A model generated the notes under the pieces. It did not search any database. It was not told the DNA's origin and worked only from the letters and a program-made list of their open reading frames with translations. Made by a program: the position numbers and the translations under genes. Of a DNA stretch of 64,000 nt, positions 23,021 through 37,000 are shown in pieces (the first letter of the stretch is position 1; the number at the start of each line of letters is the position of its first letter). This DNA comes from Heligmosomoides polygyrus polygyrus (Eukaryota > Nematoda > Chromadorea > Rhabditida > Heligmosomidae), in NCBI GenBank assembly GCA_947396885.1, contig OX377201.1:25087923-25151922 (forward strand), read 5' to 3'.

Positions 23021-23399
23021 GGTAACGTTTGGGCCAATCAGTTTCAGAATCTAACGAGGAAAACGGCCGCGAGAAGCTTCTCGCCCTCTCCACAATAACG
23101 CTTGCCTCATATAGCTAAAGAAAATTAGAGGAGGTGAGCTGCGACACAGTTATCTACTCGCTCTATTTCCTTGACATTGCTACCCTTTGAGGTGTTCCTA
23201 GTGAAGAAAATGATGCCCAGTGCGGTACATGTTGAAAAGACGTTCAGCGTTCTCTTTAACTCCAAGCCTCCATAGTTCTGGGAGAAGGTGACCACTGACT
23301 GTCTTTTACGTGGGAGAGTGTAGCAACTAATTTTTGTGACTCTATTGTTAAGTAACTTCTACTGTATGCTTGAAGAAGTAGAGAAAAATGTCAAAGGAC

Positions 23400-23745
23400 T
23401 CAAGACCAAAACGTAGTGCAAACGCTGACGAAGAGGACTGTCATCTGTATCACCTGTCTTCCGGTTGATCATCGAGTTCTTCGCCAGCAGAGTCTCCATT
23501 CATCCATGTCGAGTGTCAGAGTACTCTAATGGATTCTCCTTGCTCGAAGGGCACGTAGAGCATCAAATCGTCCGTTCAGGGCTTTCACCGACCAACGCGT
23601 TGATAGGCGTCCTGGTGTTTTCTCGATATTCCGCATAATCCAGTCGGTGAAGGCCCAGCGGGTGTCTGCGGAGCGTATTACGTGACCGGCCCACCTAATT
23701 TTCGACGACTTAGTCCAGCATATCTGATTTCGACGAACTTCGGAG
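23400..23745 (-). mobile_element. RTE-1-like LINE fragment, C-terminal end
   Basis: The minus-strand reading gives KIRWAGHVIRSADTRW, DWIMRNIEKTPGRLSTRW and DALRALRARRIH followed by a stop, then a decayed tail. This is the conserved C-terminus of RTE-1-like ORFs. It is likely the same family as the fragment at 17.95-18.99 kb. Confidence 0.75.
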
Positions 23746-24905
23746 ATCCGGAGACCTTCCGGACCTTTTCCGTCTTCTTATTCGGTTGAAAATGACGATG
23801 ATCGAAAGAGAACGAGTTATCAAAGGTTTCCTCTCTGAATCGCTTCTATGTTCATTTCATACTCTAGACAATGGGCTTTCTTCCTCTGACGTGAATGGAT
23901 CAGAAGTGGAATTCTTCAAGATGAAAGGAGTACAAAGCTTTTTGATTTACTTTTGTCTGCGATTCTTGATTTGATTACACTATTCTTTTGTATCGTACCC
24001 GCTCTTCTGTTTAGAAGTCATTAGTTTTCAGTAAGTAGAGACTGAACCAAAGTTTTACCAATCTAAAAGCGACACATGCGTTCCTGCCTTTACTGACTCT
24101 CATTTCAAGACTGCGTTATTTCCTACTATCTTGTCAGTGTTCCATCAACGTTAACCACTGAAAAGCTTCAGATGCACCTTGAAATTTCGAATTCTCAGAG
24201 ATGCAATACTTTTACTGGATACAAGAAGGCTCAGTAAAGAACACTTATCCTTTTGCCATTTAGATGGGAATCCACCAACATCAATGACGACCGCGTCCGC
24301 CTGAGCTCGATCAAATGCGTATCGAGGAAGAGAGTTCCGCCTTTTTACCTTTCGTAACACAGCATGGCCGTCCGTCATAAATATTGATTATCGGTGTTCT
24401 TCATTCAGCTAAGAGCCGAAAAATCGATTTTGCAGACTGTCTGATCCTCTACGACTTCAAATCGGTATTCTACGAGTTCTTTGAGCAGTTGTGCGCAGAT
24501 GACCTTCAGTATCAAAAATTAAGCTAGTATTCAAGCCTTAAGCTGGCAAGCTTTCACTATAAAAGCTTAGAGCCCATGTGGAGAGGCTCAGAAAACAAGA
24601 AATGCTAGTACAAGCTTGTTTCTGTGCAACATGTAATCGCTACCCATCCTCCTCATATGCAGATAGAAGCAGAGTGCAATATCTTAGAAAAGCGGATTTA
24701 AAACTTTGCTGAACTTCGCATGAGCACAACACATTGTCGACAGCTCTCGTGAGCATTGCCCAAAGAGCTCTTTTTTGCATAAACCATCACTGTACCTCAA
24801 CATCAACTAAAACACTAATAATTATTTATATGAAGAAACCCATCTGTACAGTAACACATGAAATGGCACATTACCCATGAGCAACAGTTCCTGAGCGGCA
24901 GCAAA
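23746..24905. other. 3' flank of the DUF1647-like gene
   Basis: AT-rich sequence with no recognised gene. The part adjoining 24906 is presumably the 3' untranslated region. On the minus strand ATATAAATAATT near 24820-24831 is a possible weak poly(A) signal. Confidence 0.3.
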
Positions 24906-25065
24906 TTATACTCTAACTTCACAAAGAAAGTCATTTGGTGTTAAAGACCCTGAAGCAGTCCGATTCACGATCGCTCCTTCCTTTCCTAGACAGCTGACGT
25001 AGTTGTTCTTCGCATTGTAGCCGTAGGCGTTGGCGAGGAGGAGATTGATTACCGACTGATCGTAC
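24906..25065 (-). CDS. DUF1647-like gene, last exon
   Basis: Acceptor TGCTTTTATTGCAG. One base, 52 codons and [20 protein letters not shown] is followed by a short C-terminal tail with one NRT glycosylation site. Confidence 0.9.
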
Positions 25066-28000
25066 CTGCAATAAAAGCACTACATTTACTTAAGCTGGAA
25101 TACTTCGGCATTCGATATCAGCTATAGTTCTTCCACCTTACTTTTTGACTGTCTCACGAGTCTCTTTGGTATGAAGCTGATCCATAAGTTATCAGATATT
25201 TACGAGTGATTTGGCTCAAGAACCAACCGTCGAAGTTGAAAGGATTGAAAGGATAGCCGCACTCAACTATCTACAAAATCCACTTCAATCCATTTCCTAG
25301 CTGGAAATATGACCTTGTACAATATGCCTTCCAGTGCCAAATTCGTAGTGTCATGCTTTTCCTACTCCTATGTTCCGTCTAGGGCGCGTGGAGCGCAGTC
25401 GGAGGAGGCGCCGGCTGTCGCCTGCACCCGATACCAGGTTCATGGTTCGGATTTCCCGCCCAGGCCAACCAAGCCTTCCATCCCTCCGGGGTCGGTGAAT
25501 TGGTACCAGACTTGTCCGGGAAGGATAAAGCGCTGACTTGTTCATCGGCTGGCCACCGCAAATCATTGTATGGCCAAATAAGCATTCAAGTCGTCTCCAC
25601 AACATCTCGTAGAAGTAGAGTGCGTGGCGCTTTCCAAAAGGGATTGAGTAACGTCGTCCTTTATCCTTTATTATCTTTCGTCACGCTTGATCAATTATAT
25701 CTAAAATGTAAAGGACTAACGAATGAAATTTTTTCATTCTAAGTTTGCATAATATTTGCACTTTTTTATATTTAGCGTTATGAAACTGTTGCTCTAGTTA
25801 TCTTGATCCTTCAAAGTTTTACAGTAAATTACCATTCGAGATCAATGCTGGCTAAAATTAACCCGGAAAAAAACGGACTGCACTCTTTGGCCTTTCTTCC
25901 CTGAAAGATGGAAGAAAATTCGCTGACTTCACTTCTTAACCCATCGAATTCTCATGGAATTCAAACAGCTGCGGGCGTTTATCTATTGAGACTCTCTGCC
26001 CAGGCCTGTAGAATATTTGTCGGATGCTATTAGGGTGTCCCATAATTTTCTAGGCTATCATACCATCTTTATTAAAAGTTATTACAACAACATAATGATC
26101 AAGAGTAGTCAATCGATATATTCTCCATCTGTGGCCACCACCTTTCTCCAACGATTGGACAGAGTGTTGGTTGCATTCTACCAGAAAGAAGCTGGCCTGC
26201 TGCCGATCCATTCGTCAATTGCGCACTGAACCTCTTTACGTTACGAGCATCGTTTGTTCATGGAGAAAAGAGCAAGACCTTTAAATGCAGCATAGCCACA
26301 AGGGCTGATATCTGGTGAATACCCAGGATGTGCCGCAATTTCGATAGACTCCTTCCCCATCGTCTCCTGTGTTCCTTTCGCTCGATGCGGTCGTGCATTA
26401 TCCACCAACACATGAATAGTACCGAATCTCGGGTACTTCTCAAGCAGCTTACGCTTCGTTTCCAGCATCTCTTCAATGAACAAGTCTGCTGTAATCGCCT
26501 GCCCATCCGGCAAAAGCGAGTAGTGCATCACTTCCCGACTCGCGAACCAAAATGAAAGCAAAATCTTCTTCCCATGTGGGGACGGCTTCGGAATTCGTTT
26601 TGGTCTTGCGTGCTTCAGAAGCCACTGGATCATCCGTGTGGAGTTATCGTACATGCACCACTTCTCGTCCTGTGCCACAATCGTGTTCAATCACGCAGTC
26701 GTTCTTGCGCGGTTGACATTATTCTGACAGGTGACCACTCAATCTCACCTCTGAGACGGAGTCAGTGCATACGGGATCCGTCCTGGCAAGGCTGCCCTTC
26801 TTCCGCTTTGTTTCAGGTAACGATGAACAGTGCCACGTGGAGAACTGATAGCCTTCGATATCGTCCTTACGCTTCTGGCAGGTTGCCTCCTGACTGCTGC
26901 AGGCACTCGACGTTCATTCGGTCCGATCGCTCTTCCAGTATGCTTCTTATCCGTAATGCTGTACAGTCCCTGCCGGAAACGATTGAGCCAATTTTCACAA
27001 CTTGCTGCAGACGTCTGTACCTAACAAAGCAACGATAGCTTTGTGAGCAGCGTATGCAGACGGTCCAGAACGGAAGTGATGAATAAGCAAGTCGCGATAA
27101 GTCGATTTCCGCTTCATTTTTGAGAAATTGATAAAGTGCGGGCAGCAGGCCGATAGAGGTAATCGATATGCTATTGCGAAACATATTCGAATCGCCTTCT
27201 TATGCCAAAAGAACATCCCGTTTGGATCATGTATAAAGAAGTTATAACGCGCCAAACACTTATGGTTCAAATAGCTCAGAAAATTATGGGACACCCTAAT
27301 AGATATTAAAGTATGCTCCAAAATGTATTGTTTGTGATAGTTACTTACATGACTGATGGTTACATTCACCCGCTTTTATGTTGTTCCTTTATTTTTTAGG
27401 TTTCCTTACAATCTGTGTTCTAAACAATTGTCTAAGCCTAAATAAATAGATAAATAAATAAACTCGTACCTATGGCATTCGGCGTAGTGCGCAAAACGGT
27501 CGTCCCCGAATCTACATGCGAGGCGTGCTCCAGGTGGCGCCATGCAGTCTTTTTCTAACGCACAAAGCACGTACCTGAAGCGGAAGGACTTATTTCGACA
27601 AACATTTACATTTACCACTTATCGTTTACATTTTTATTTACATTCAACACTTGAAAGCAAACAAGTTTCTGGAGCAAGATATTTCTGGCACAGAGGCTTA
27701 GGCGAAGCAATTTGCTCACGAACACGCTATAAATGTTGGTATTGCTTTGGGATCAAGCTCAGAAATTATGTAAATAATATTCTAACCATAACGGAATAAT
27801 TATGGGCGCGTGGAGCGCAGTCTGAGGAGGCGACGGCTGTCGCCTGCACCCGATACCAGGTTCATGGTTCGGATTTCCCGCCCAGGCCAACAAAGCCTTC
27901 CATCCCTCCGGGGTCGGTGAATTGGAATCAGACTTGTCTGGGAAGGATAAAGCGCTGACTTGTTCATCGGCTAGCCACCGCAATTCATTGTATGACCAAA

Positions 28001-31000
28001 TACGCATTCAACTGGCTTCCACGATATCCCGTAAAAGTAGAATGCGTGGCGCATCCCAAAAGGGATTGAATAACGCCGTCCTTTATCCTTTTTTAATTTT
28101 TAACGGAATTACAAGGCATAAACGGACATTCCGCGAAGATGGGCAGCATTCGGAGGTGGTGGCGCGCCAGCTAGTCAAGCCATATCGGATGGGCGTACCA
28201 TTCGGGAAGGGGATGTCGGTTGGGGCTCTGCTTGGTTCTGATTGGCTGGCGTGCTCCCACCTCCCAATGCTGCCCATTTTCGCGACATGAACCGGGTAAA
28301 CCTTGCCCCTTAATATTTTTCTGTTTAGCAGATTTCTGGAGATTTCAAGCTGATCAGAGGTCAAGGATTCCGATTCACTATGCGAGAAACGGTTCAACGT
28401 TTGGGATTGCGGGCGTCAAAAACTTTCAAAACTATATTTGCTGTTCCACCTATAAATTTCGTCTCTAAAAACACGAAGGCTTACCATTTCAAAATATTGA
28501 CTGCATCCGTTGTTCGTACGACAAAGACGAAACCCGCATCATGATTCTCACTGGACCTTTGTTTAAGATAGCGTAGTAGCGTTGGGATGTACTCGTACAC
28601 TCCTGGAAGTAAGAAAACCACATCCAGATGAGCGCTTGAAGGTGTGACACAATGCTCAAATTCGGGTATTTGATGAAGCACACCACAACGCTGTTTCATG
28701 TTCACTCGTGAAGCCTTCCTTCAAGATGCATTCAACATTTGCTCAGGAACACAGAGATTCCCAGAAAATGTAGTCGCTGTTTGAATGGCCACAAAAAGCT
28801 ACCTATTCAGCTTTAGTAAAGTTCTATGCATAGCTTATTTGAAGACAGCAAAACGAAAATCTTTCAAATTCGTAATTCATTGTAGCTCCCACTGCCAAGG
28901 TTTTCTACTACTGTAAAATGTACTATCTTTACGCTTGCGTTGTTCATTTTCCCGAACTCTCGTTTTGTACAACTTTGTTTGTCGAACCTTCTGTAGAATC
29001 TCGAGACAGATTCCACGTACTAACTTTTTTCGGTCTCTCCTGTCATGAATCATGTTACTTGGGAACATTCTCGAAGAAGAAGCTCCTGGATGGCCGCCAT
29101 CGGATGCTTTACCCTAGAGGATCACAAGTTATATATGTATATTTATTTATATTTATATTTATATCTATTTGTATTTATATTTATGTACGCGTATTCTCTG
29201 CTAGTCGTGCCTTCGACATCACCATTGTATCACTGGCGCCTGCCGGATGCAACTAGTGGTGGAATTGGCGAACTTTTAGCCGAGTCTATAACTTTTTACT
29301 GCCAAAAAGTTTGGAAACCGAAGAAGACCAAAGATTTTTTTGATCAGAATATAACGTGATTACCTATCTCATTCATCCACTTCAGAACACTAGTTCTGGC
29401 CCAAAGTTTATTTTAGGTGCACGTATTCAACAAAAAAGCTGCCTAAAGTGGAAGTACACTCTTCATTTGCAAAACTTCATGTAAAAGGCGTGTACGTGAC
29501 CGTTCGCCTAAACATTGCAGCACATGAGTCAAAATGGCAATTGGTCGACGTGGAGACGTTTCTGTTCATTAATGTAGGCCACGGGCGCGTGTAGCGCAGT
29601 CGGAGGAGGTGCCGACGGTCGCGTGCACCCGATACCAGGTTTCTGGTTCGGATTTCCCGCCCAGGCCAACCAAGCCTTCCATCCCTCCGGGGTCGGTGAA
29701 TTGGTACCAGACTTGTCTGGGAAAGATAAAGCGCTGACTTGTTCATTATAGCTGGCCACCGCAAGTCATTGTATGGCCAAATACGCATTCATGTCGCCTC
29801 CATGACATCTCGTATAAGTAGAATGCGCTGGCGCATCCCAAAAGGGATTGAGTAATCTGTCCTTTATCCTTATCCTTAACGTAGGCCACAAAAATATGCA
29901 ATAGCCATAAGGATAAGCATGTTGTAACCTTTCAAACACGGATAACATTCTTTGCGCATCATCGCATTATGCATCTTATATTTCGAAGTTTCCGAACATA
30001 CAGAACATGGGCGCACAAATACCAATCTCTCAACATTGTCAGCTCGTTTTAAAAGCCTTTGCCTTAAGCGCAAGAAAATTCCTACCAGGATGTGTTGTAG
30101 GAAAAACGCCATGGTCGGAAGACGACTGTAGAAGATAAGCGGACTGAAAATGGTGAAATTGTGAGATTGAAACCTAGCTATTGCAACGCTTAATAGACAT
30201 TTATTGCTTAGCAATTCGCGTGGAGCCGGTTGTCGTGTGCATCCGATTGCAGGTTTTCGGTTCAGATTTCCTAACCACGGCAATCTAGACCTGCATGATG
30301 GAAGTTCTATTTCTCCGGGGTCGGTGAATTGGTAGAAGGCTTGTCTGGGACGGATGCAACACAGACATTTCCATCGGCTGGCCACCGCATGTCAAACCAG
30401 TATAGGTCAATTAGGCATTCAAATTTCTTCCACAATATCCTGTGGAAGTAGTATGTGTGGCGCATACCAAGAAATTAACTCCGCATATCAATCTTTGTCG
30501 TTTTTTTAAATAAAGAAATAACAAAATATGCTATTAGGCTTGCAACAGTTTTAAAAGGAAGCAGAAGGCAACATACCTTGCCGCATTCCAGTGTCGCGTT
30601 CGGATTCTCAAAAAAGTTCCATGACCTGAAAAATGAGCTGAAGTAATATTGTTATGCTGTTATTTTTTATATTGTTATTTTGTTTCGGTATGCTTAACAG
30701 TTTGCTGACTGACCATGTTGTTTGTTTTCAAAGGTGTCCCCACCTTCAGCATGCAGCAACTCGCCTACAATACCTGTTACCTTAATGATCTTTGTATTTG
30801 AAATCAAAATTGTGGATTGCGAGAATCAGAAGCCAGTGCATATTGCCTTCCTCGATTTAGAGAAGGCCTTTCACCGCGTACCGCATGAAGTGATATGGCC
30901 CCTGCAACATCATGGAATTCCTGAAGAGCTCATAGAGTGGGTGCGAATTCTCTACTTTTGTCCAAAGAGCCGTGTGCAAGCTGCACCTGGAACCTCGATG

Positions 31001-34000
31001 GAGTTTCCCATCTCTGTCGGAGTACACCAGGGTTCTGCGCTTTCCCCACTCCTCTTTGTTGTCGTCATGGATGCCATCACACGAGATCTTCAGAAGCCAG
31101 TCTTTGGACGTTGCTTTATGCCGATGACGTGATGCTCGCTAGCGAAGATAAAGGTGAACTCGAGCGAGAGGTGCAAGCTTGGTGCTAGTGTCTGGCGGGG
31201 TTCGGACTCAAATTGAACGTGAAGAAGACCGAATATCTGACGACGGACGTAGCTGAGTCCAGCTCCATCAAGAGTGCAGCTTGGTCCAAGTGGCGCTCGT
31301 GGACTGGCGTGCTCTGCGATAGGAAGATACCAGAGCACCTGAAGTCGAAGATCTATGAAGCAGTCGTCCGGCCGGTAGCAATGTACGGCGCTGAGTGTTG
31401 GCCAGCGACCAAGGAAGTTGAAACGCGCCTCAGCGTCATGGAGACGAAGATGTGCGCTGGACAGCTGGAGTCACCCGCATGGACCACATCAGAAATGATG
31501 CTATTCGGCAGAAGTTCGGTGTCGCGCCGATAGCGGACAAGATGCGCGAAGCTCGCTTACGATGGTACGGCCACGTGCTGCCCGGAGAAGAAGACAGCGT
31601 CGGCAAGATAGGCCTTGACTTGGGAGTGTCAGGAAAGCGGTCTAGAGGGCGCCCGAAGCAGCGCTGGTCTGATACGTTACATACGGACTTGAAGGTTGCT
31701 GATGTTCATCCAGATCTAGCGCTGGATCGAGAAAGATGGCGTCATGACACAAGACCCAGCTACGAGGCGGGACAAACGCTGAAGAAGAAGAAGAAGAAGA
31801 AGATTCGGAATTCGGCCCGGTGAAGATTGACATCATCCAAATTTTGCAGTTTTCCAAGGTTTTTAAAGTTTAGTCTTTGTTCGTTTATCAGTGGTCTGGT
31901 TTTCTAGTCCATTTACATATTTAGTAGCAGCATTCTGAAATCGTTCTCGGGTATACAATCAAATTTACCATTTTCATTTTAAACCTGGTACTTTTCGCTT
32001 TTAAACTTCTGTGCTTCTTATTTTAAACTGTGCACTTTCTAATGTGCACCTTTTAAAAACAGAATGGACATTTTGCAAACTGAATTGCACGCATCCAAAG
32101 TTTTAATGGACATAATAGGTCTAATGAAGTCAAAATTATTTTTTAAATATATTTTTTTAAAATTTATCCTGGAAAAGTGTCTTAAGGAACAACGACTACA
32201 CTATGAAAACAGACACAAATTTCTATTACTTGATTTCAACCATATTTTTATGCTTCTCCTATGCTGTTGGCGCCGTGGGGAGATGTTGCCTAGAATGAGT
32301 GCATAGTGTATAGCGAATAGTGCAAATGTTGTTTACATTCATATAAACCTAGAAACAGTGAAATCTAGCCAGGAGGCACACGCTGCAATTTCTCACTGCA
32401 TGACAGCAAGCTAATCACTACTTCCACCACCAATCAAATAAGCATGGCAATGTTCTGGATGAGTGCACGGTTCAATGTTTTCACACGAAAAAAATATTTG
32501 TTTCATTTGAACCGGAGAACTTCAAAACGAACCCAAAAATAGGCGTAGTTAATAGTTCGGACTCCAGCGACACGACATCGGTCGAAAAAAACTACGCCTA
32601 GGAGGTTATTTGGGGTGCTGATCAGGAATCTGACCTCCGTTTTGAAATTGCGGCCGATTACGGTAGGTTACGGCTGCTACGGGTAACTAAGGCTGCCTAG
32701 GTTATAATCACCGATTTTGCCCAAACTTCGCCTAGGGGGCTTATTTGGGGTGCTGATAACGAACGAATTTGACATCCGTTTCTCACGATTCGGTCGGAGA
32801 CCAAACATGCCGTTAACAAGGGTGGTCCTCGCCTAATGGGATATTTGGGGTGCTGAACATCGGTTTTTCGTTTTACGCTGGAGTTTGGGCGAAATCGGTG
32901 ACCATTACCTTAGTCACCCGTACCTTCCGTAACCTACCGTAGTCCAGCGTAAAACGAAAAATGGATGTCAGATTCGTGATCAGCACCCCAAATAACCCCC
33001 TAGGCGAAGTTTGGGCAAAATTGGTGACTATGACCTCGGCAGCCTTAGTTACCCGTACCTACCGTAACCTACCGTACTCTACCGTAAAACGAAAAACGGA
33101 AGTCAGATTTGTGAGCAGCATCCCAAATAACCCCCTAGGCGAAGTTTGGGCAAAATTGGTGACTATGACCTCGGCAGCTTTAGTTACCCGTACCTACCGT
33201 AACCTACCGTACTCCACCGTAAGACGAAAAACGGATGTCAGATTTGTGATCAGCATCCCAAATAATCCCCTGGACAAAGTTTCAGCGAAATCGGTGACCC
33301 TGGCCGGACTACCCTTGTTAACGATATGGGTGGTCTCCGACTGAATCAGAAGCGGATGTCATATTCGTGATCAGCGCCCCAAAGCACCCGCCTAGACAAA
33401 GTTTCAGCGAAAAAAAATTTCGACCGAGGTCGGGTCGGTGGAGTCGGAACTTTTAACTAGCGCACAAAAATATTGTTCTGGTCAAGGAATAAGAACTTTA
33501 TGCCTATCGAAAAAGCGTACATCTTTTTCTGAAGACACTGTACAGATGAGCTTTTAATACAAATTTTCTTAAAACAAAAGGTTACTTTGCCTGTTGAAAA
33601 CTGCCTATCTTGGTTTTAGCTAGGTCTACCTTAACACGATCGTTCTGCGACTTCGTTGATTTTCTCATTGCCGTGGGTTTGACGAGTGCGATTGAGTGGG
33701 GAGATTGCAGTTCTGCCATTGCGATATCCGGTGCCATAAAACCAGCTCGTTTTGCAAGACTTGCTTTGCTTAGTGTGCTTACTGCTAGTTGACACAAAAG
33801 GCAATTAACCTTTCTTTCGATCTTGACGGTTTTTAAAATTGATAGAAATGTCGCAGGCTACAACTATTTCATCACACGATAAATTATTTGTAACGGAGGA
33901 CTTCAGAATAGACCCAAAAATTTCGTTTTCGCTAAGGAAAAAAATTTATGCCTATGAAAAAGCCAACATCTTTTTCATAAGTCACTGCATAAATGAGTTC

Positions 34001-37000
34001 TTAATACAAGTTTTCTCAAAATAAAACATTACTCCGCCTGTTAAAAACTGGTTATCTTAGTTTTAGATAGATCACTTGGTTTGAAAAGTGTCCGATTTCA
34101 AAATAACAAGTTTTCAGTTTGAAGCGAAATTAGCACGCATTCGATGTCCAGTAAACTTATGCTCGAATGACCCATATCCGAATAATTAATTTTGCTGATT
34201 TTCTCGTAGATCTCATGTACATATTAAATTCTTGTAAATCTCCAACACATATTAATTTGTTACTAAATGAACTACTCTGCACAAAGCTCCAATTCGTTGT
34301 TGATATGCTCTATACTGGTTTTTCTCGAAAACACCGTTTAAAAACTAATCTTGCATAGACTACCTACGAGAAACTGCACACGTGAGAGGAAGTTTGAGAG
34401 GTGTTGCTTTAGATAATTACTCGGATAGTAATTGTATGTGTGTCTTTTTGTGTTTTTGTACGACATGCGGTAGAAGTCCTCCTGAAGAAGGCTGCGTGTG
34501 CTTGTTTGACTGGAGACTGAATATGGATAAAGAAATTCTTTTTTCCAAGGGCAATAACTCTGACGCAGTTTGAAGAAAGGCACACAGATTTTTCCAACAG
34601 CAAGCTAGGACTGACTCTGGCAGGGCATGGTCCTTTCTACACCGAATCTCGTCGTATACCAATTCGAGTCGATCCTTCTTCCACCGTACTGAAGTGTCCA
34701 TATACCAAATGGCTCCAAACTCTTCCAGGGTTATCTAAATGTTGAAAAATGGATTTTTGAACAAGGCTTATTTGAAAAAAAAGTATTAGTGTTAAGATCA
34801 CATCAAGACGAATGATAGAAGTGGGAGAGAAAAACACAAATCGTAGGGTATTTCGAGCTGGGGGCCAAGATTGTTATTATATATTTATCCGGCTGACGTT
34901 TTGGCGCAACACCTTTATGAGGGCTTCAAGTTTGAAGCACTATGAGAATTTTCGCTTATCGTTATGCCAAGATTCAGCGACGACCGGACATGGTGTATGG
35001 GTGCGAAGGCTTCTCGGTTAGGTAATGTGCGATAGAAAAATGACAGGACTAACGCAGGTAGAGCAGCCAAAGGAGACACTGATTATCGCACATACCATGA
35101 ATCAAGATTTAAGGCTCGGCTTTCGCCCAGGCCAAACAAGCCTTCCATCACTTCGGGGTCAGCAAATATGTAGGTACCACACTTGTCTGGAAAGGGGAAA
35201 ATACTGTATTGTCCAACGGACCGTCACCGTAACCCACTCTATTGACCAAATGCGCCTTCAGATTGCCTCTACGACATCGGTAGAAATAGAATGCGCGGCG
35301 CATTCCGAAAGCGGATTGACTAACGCCGACTATCCTTTTATTCTCACGAAAAGGCGATGTGATATGCGTCATGAGGCTTCATCCAATCGTTCTGGGAAGT
35401 GATTCAAATCAGTTTCATTAAGCCTCAAGTGGCTGGTATCGAGGTTGTGAGCTGTCATAACGATGTTTTGTTGCGATCAAAACTTCTAGCGCCAGGCGGG
35501 ACTCGAACCCGCACCTCCCTCTAACCGGGCGGGAATGCTCTACGCCATTACACCACCGGCGCCGTTTGATCGAACGCAACATCCACACCTCGTGGGACCG
35601 ATCAGCACCCACCCGTATCCGGGAAGAGCTGGCCGCTGGCCGATACCAGCCACTTGAGGCTTAATGAAACTGATTTGAATAGTTTCTATCAAGACCATCA
35701 GCTCAACTGGTCCCATGCTGATATCAGCGGCCAGCTCATCCCGGATACGGGTGGGTGCTGATCGGTCCCACGAGGTGTGGATGTTGCGTTCGATCAAACG
35801 GCGCCGGTGGTGTAAAGGCGTAGAGCATTCCCGCCCGGTTAGAGGGAGGTGCGGGTTCGAGTCCCGCCTGGCGCTAGAAGTTTTGATCGCAACAAAACAT
35901 CGTTATGACAGTTCTGGGAAGTACTATACATAGTATAGCTCTACCTAAAGACGATGTGGGTCTTTAGTCTTAATGAGCAGTAGAAGACAACGAATTAAGT
36001 GGGACCGATTAATCATTCGTGCACTGTTCATCAGTGTGCCTTCAATCCCTAAATTTTTGCACCGACTTTGGATACCGGAAAACACTTTGGCCTATAAAAG
36101 CCTATGAAACCAGGAACTGTTTATGGAAGCCTGATCGAAAGCAGGGCTTTGATGTGAACTTGAAAATTCTCCACTCACATTACATTTCGAGGGAAAGAAC
36201 TCTTTAAACTCAAATAGCATTGAAATTTAAGGTACATTGCAGAATCATGAGTTACCTCAGTTGCAATCGGATAATGATGCATAATGAACTTCATTCTCTA
36301 GGGTTCGTATCTTCGATACAATAATCATGTTTTCGATATCAGAACGAAATTATCGTGCGATAAATTCTGGCCGATCGAAGCGTGAGCCTTAGCTTCTCTC
36401 CGCCAAAATGTTTTTGGAGATTATCCTAGGCAAGATCAATTTTTTGATCGAGAAACATCGAAGCTGACGATTTTTTGAATTCACATTACAACGTTGGATC
36501 TAGATCAAAGTTTTAGATGTAACTCTAAAGACTCAAAAATATTGCTCAAACTAAAGGTTCACTAGAAGCAGGTGCAAGCGTTCATATTTTTCAAGTGCTT
36601 TGGTTCATGTAAATAGTGTTTACACTAGCAGTAGAGCAGTCATTACGACACGTTGGGCAGCTGCATGGGGATCTCAACATCTGACTAACTTCAACGAATT
36701 TCGTCTTTGAAAGGCTTTCAGATAAAGAGTAATTTTCAGAGAGTAAATAATATACGCAAATAGAATAAAAAACTGACCGCAATGACCAACGGCTTCCATC
36801 TAAATTCGTCCAACTTTTTCACGTAATCTGGGTATTCACCAAACGGAAACGAGCGTACCTCCACCAAGCACTTTGCCTTCAAAACTGCCATTAGCAAAAG
36901 TAGAGCTCAAAAGCAAATGAAATCTAAGTAGGGCAGACTGACTTCGACACACCTGTAGCTCACTAACAGATTGCTTGCTTAAGCCGAGATCGTAAACAAT

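Larger units (their letters stand above)
35401..35910. repeat. Head-to-head SINE family B dimer with 12-bp target duplication
   Basis: Two tRNA-like SINE units in opposite orientation (minus 35443-35640, plus 35729-35908), flanked by GTTCTGGGAAGT at 35389-35400 and 35911-35922. The left unit is further bracketed by a 40-bp inverted repeat (35401-35441 and 35641-35680). The mirrored spacers ATCCGGGAAGAGCTGGCC and GGCCAGCTCATCCCGGAT confirm the palindrome. Confidence 0.88.

Noticed and set aside
25140..25265. An open block on the minus strand ([17 protein letters not shown]) with acceptor TTTTGTAG and donor GTGAGA, lying just before the last exon
   Set aside because: Its phase fits the last exon but not exon h: joining it to exon h gives AGA followed by a stop. 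Exon h joins the last exon directly to give the family motif CHRYDQS.
28485..28602. A shorter exon g using the stronger acceptor TTACTTCCAG
   Set aside because: It leaves the upstream 49-bp exon out of frame. Only the longer exon keeps all nine exons in phase.
32961..33344. A 127-codon frame with a repeating 45-residue unit
   Set aside because: The frame is open because the foldback's tandem DNA unit is 135 bp. The same DNA occurs inverted without coding potential.
35497..35569. A functional tRNA gene (nominal Thr, anticodon GGT)
   Set aside because: Mismatched anticodon stem, C at position 33, and presence as mirrored copies within a repeated SINE. Kept as tRNA-like only.
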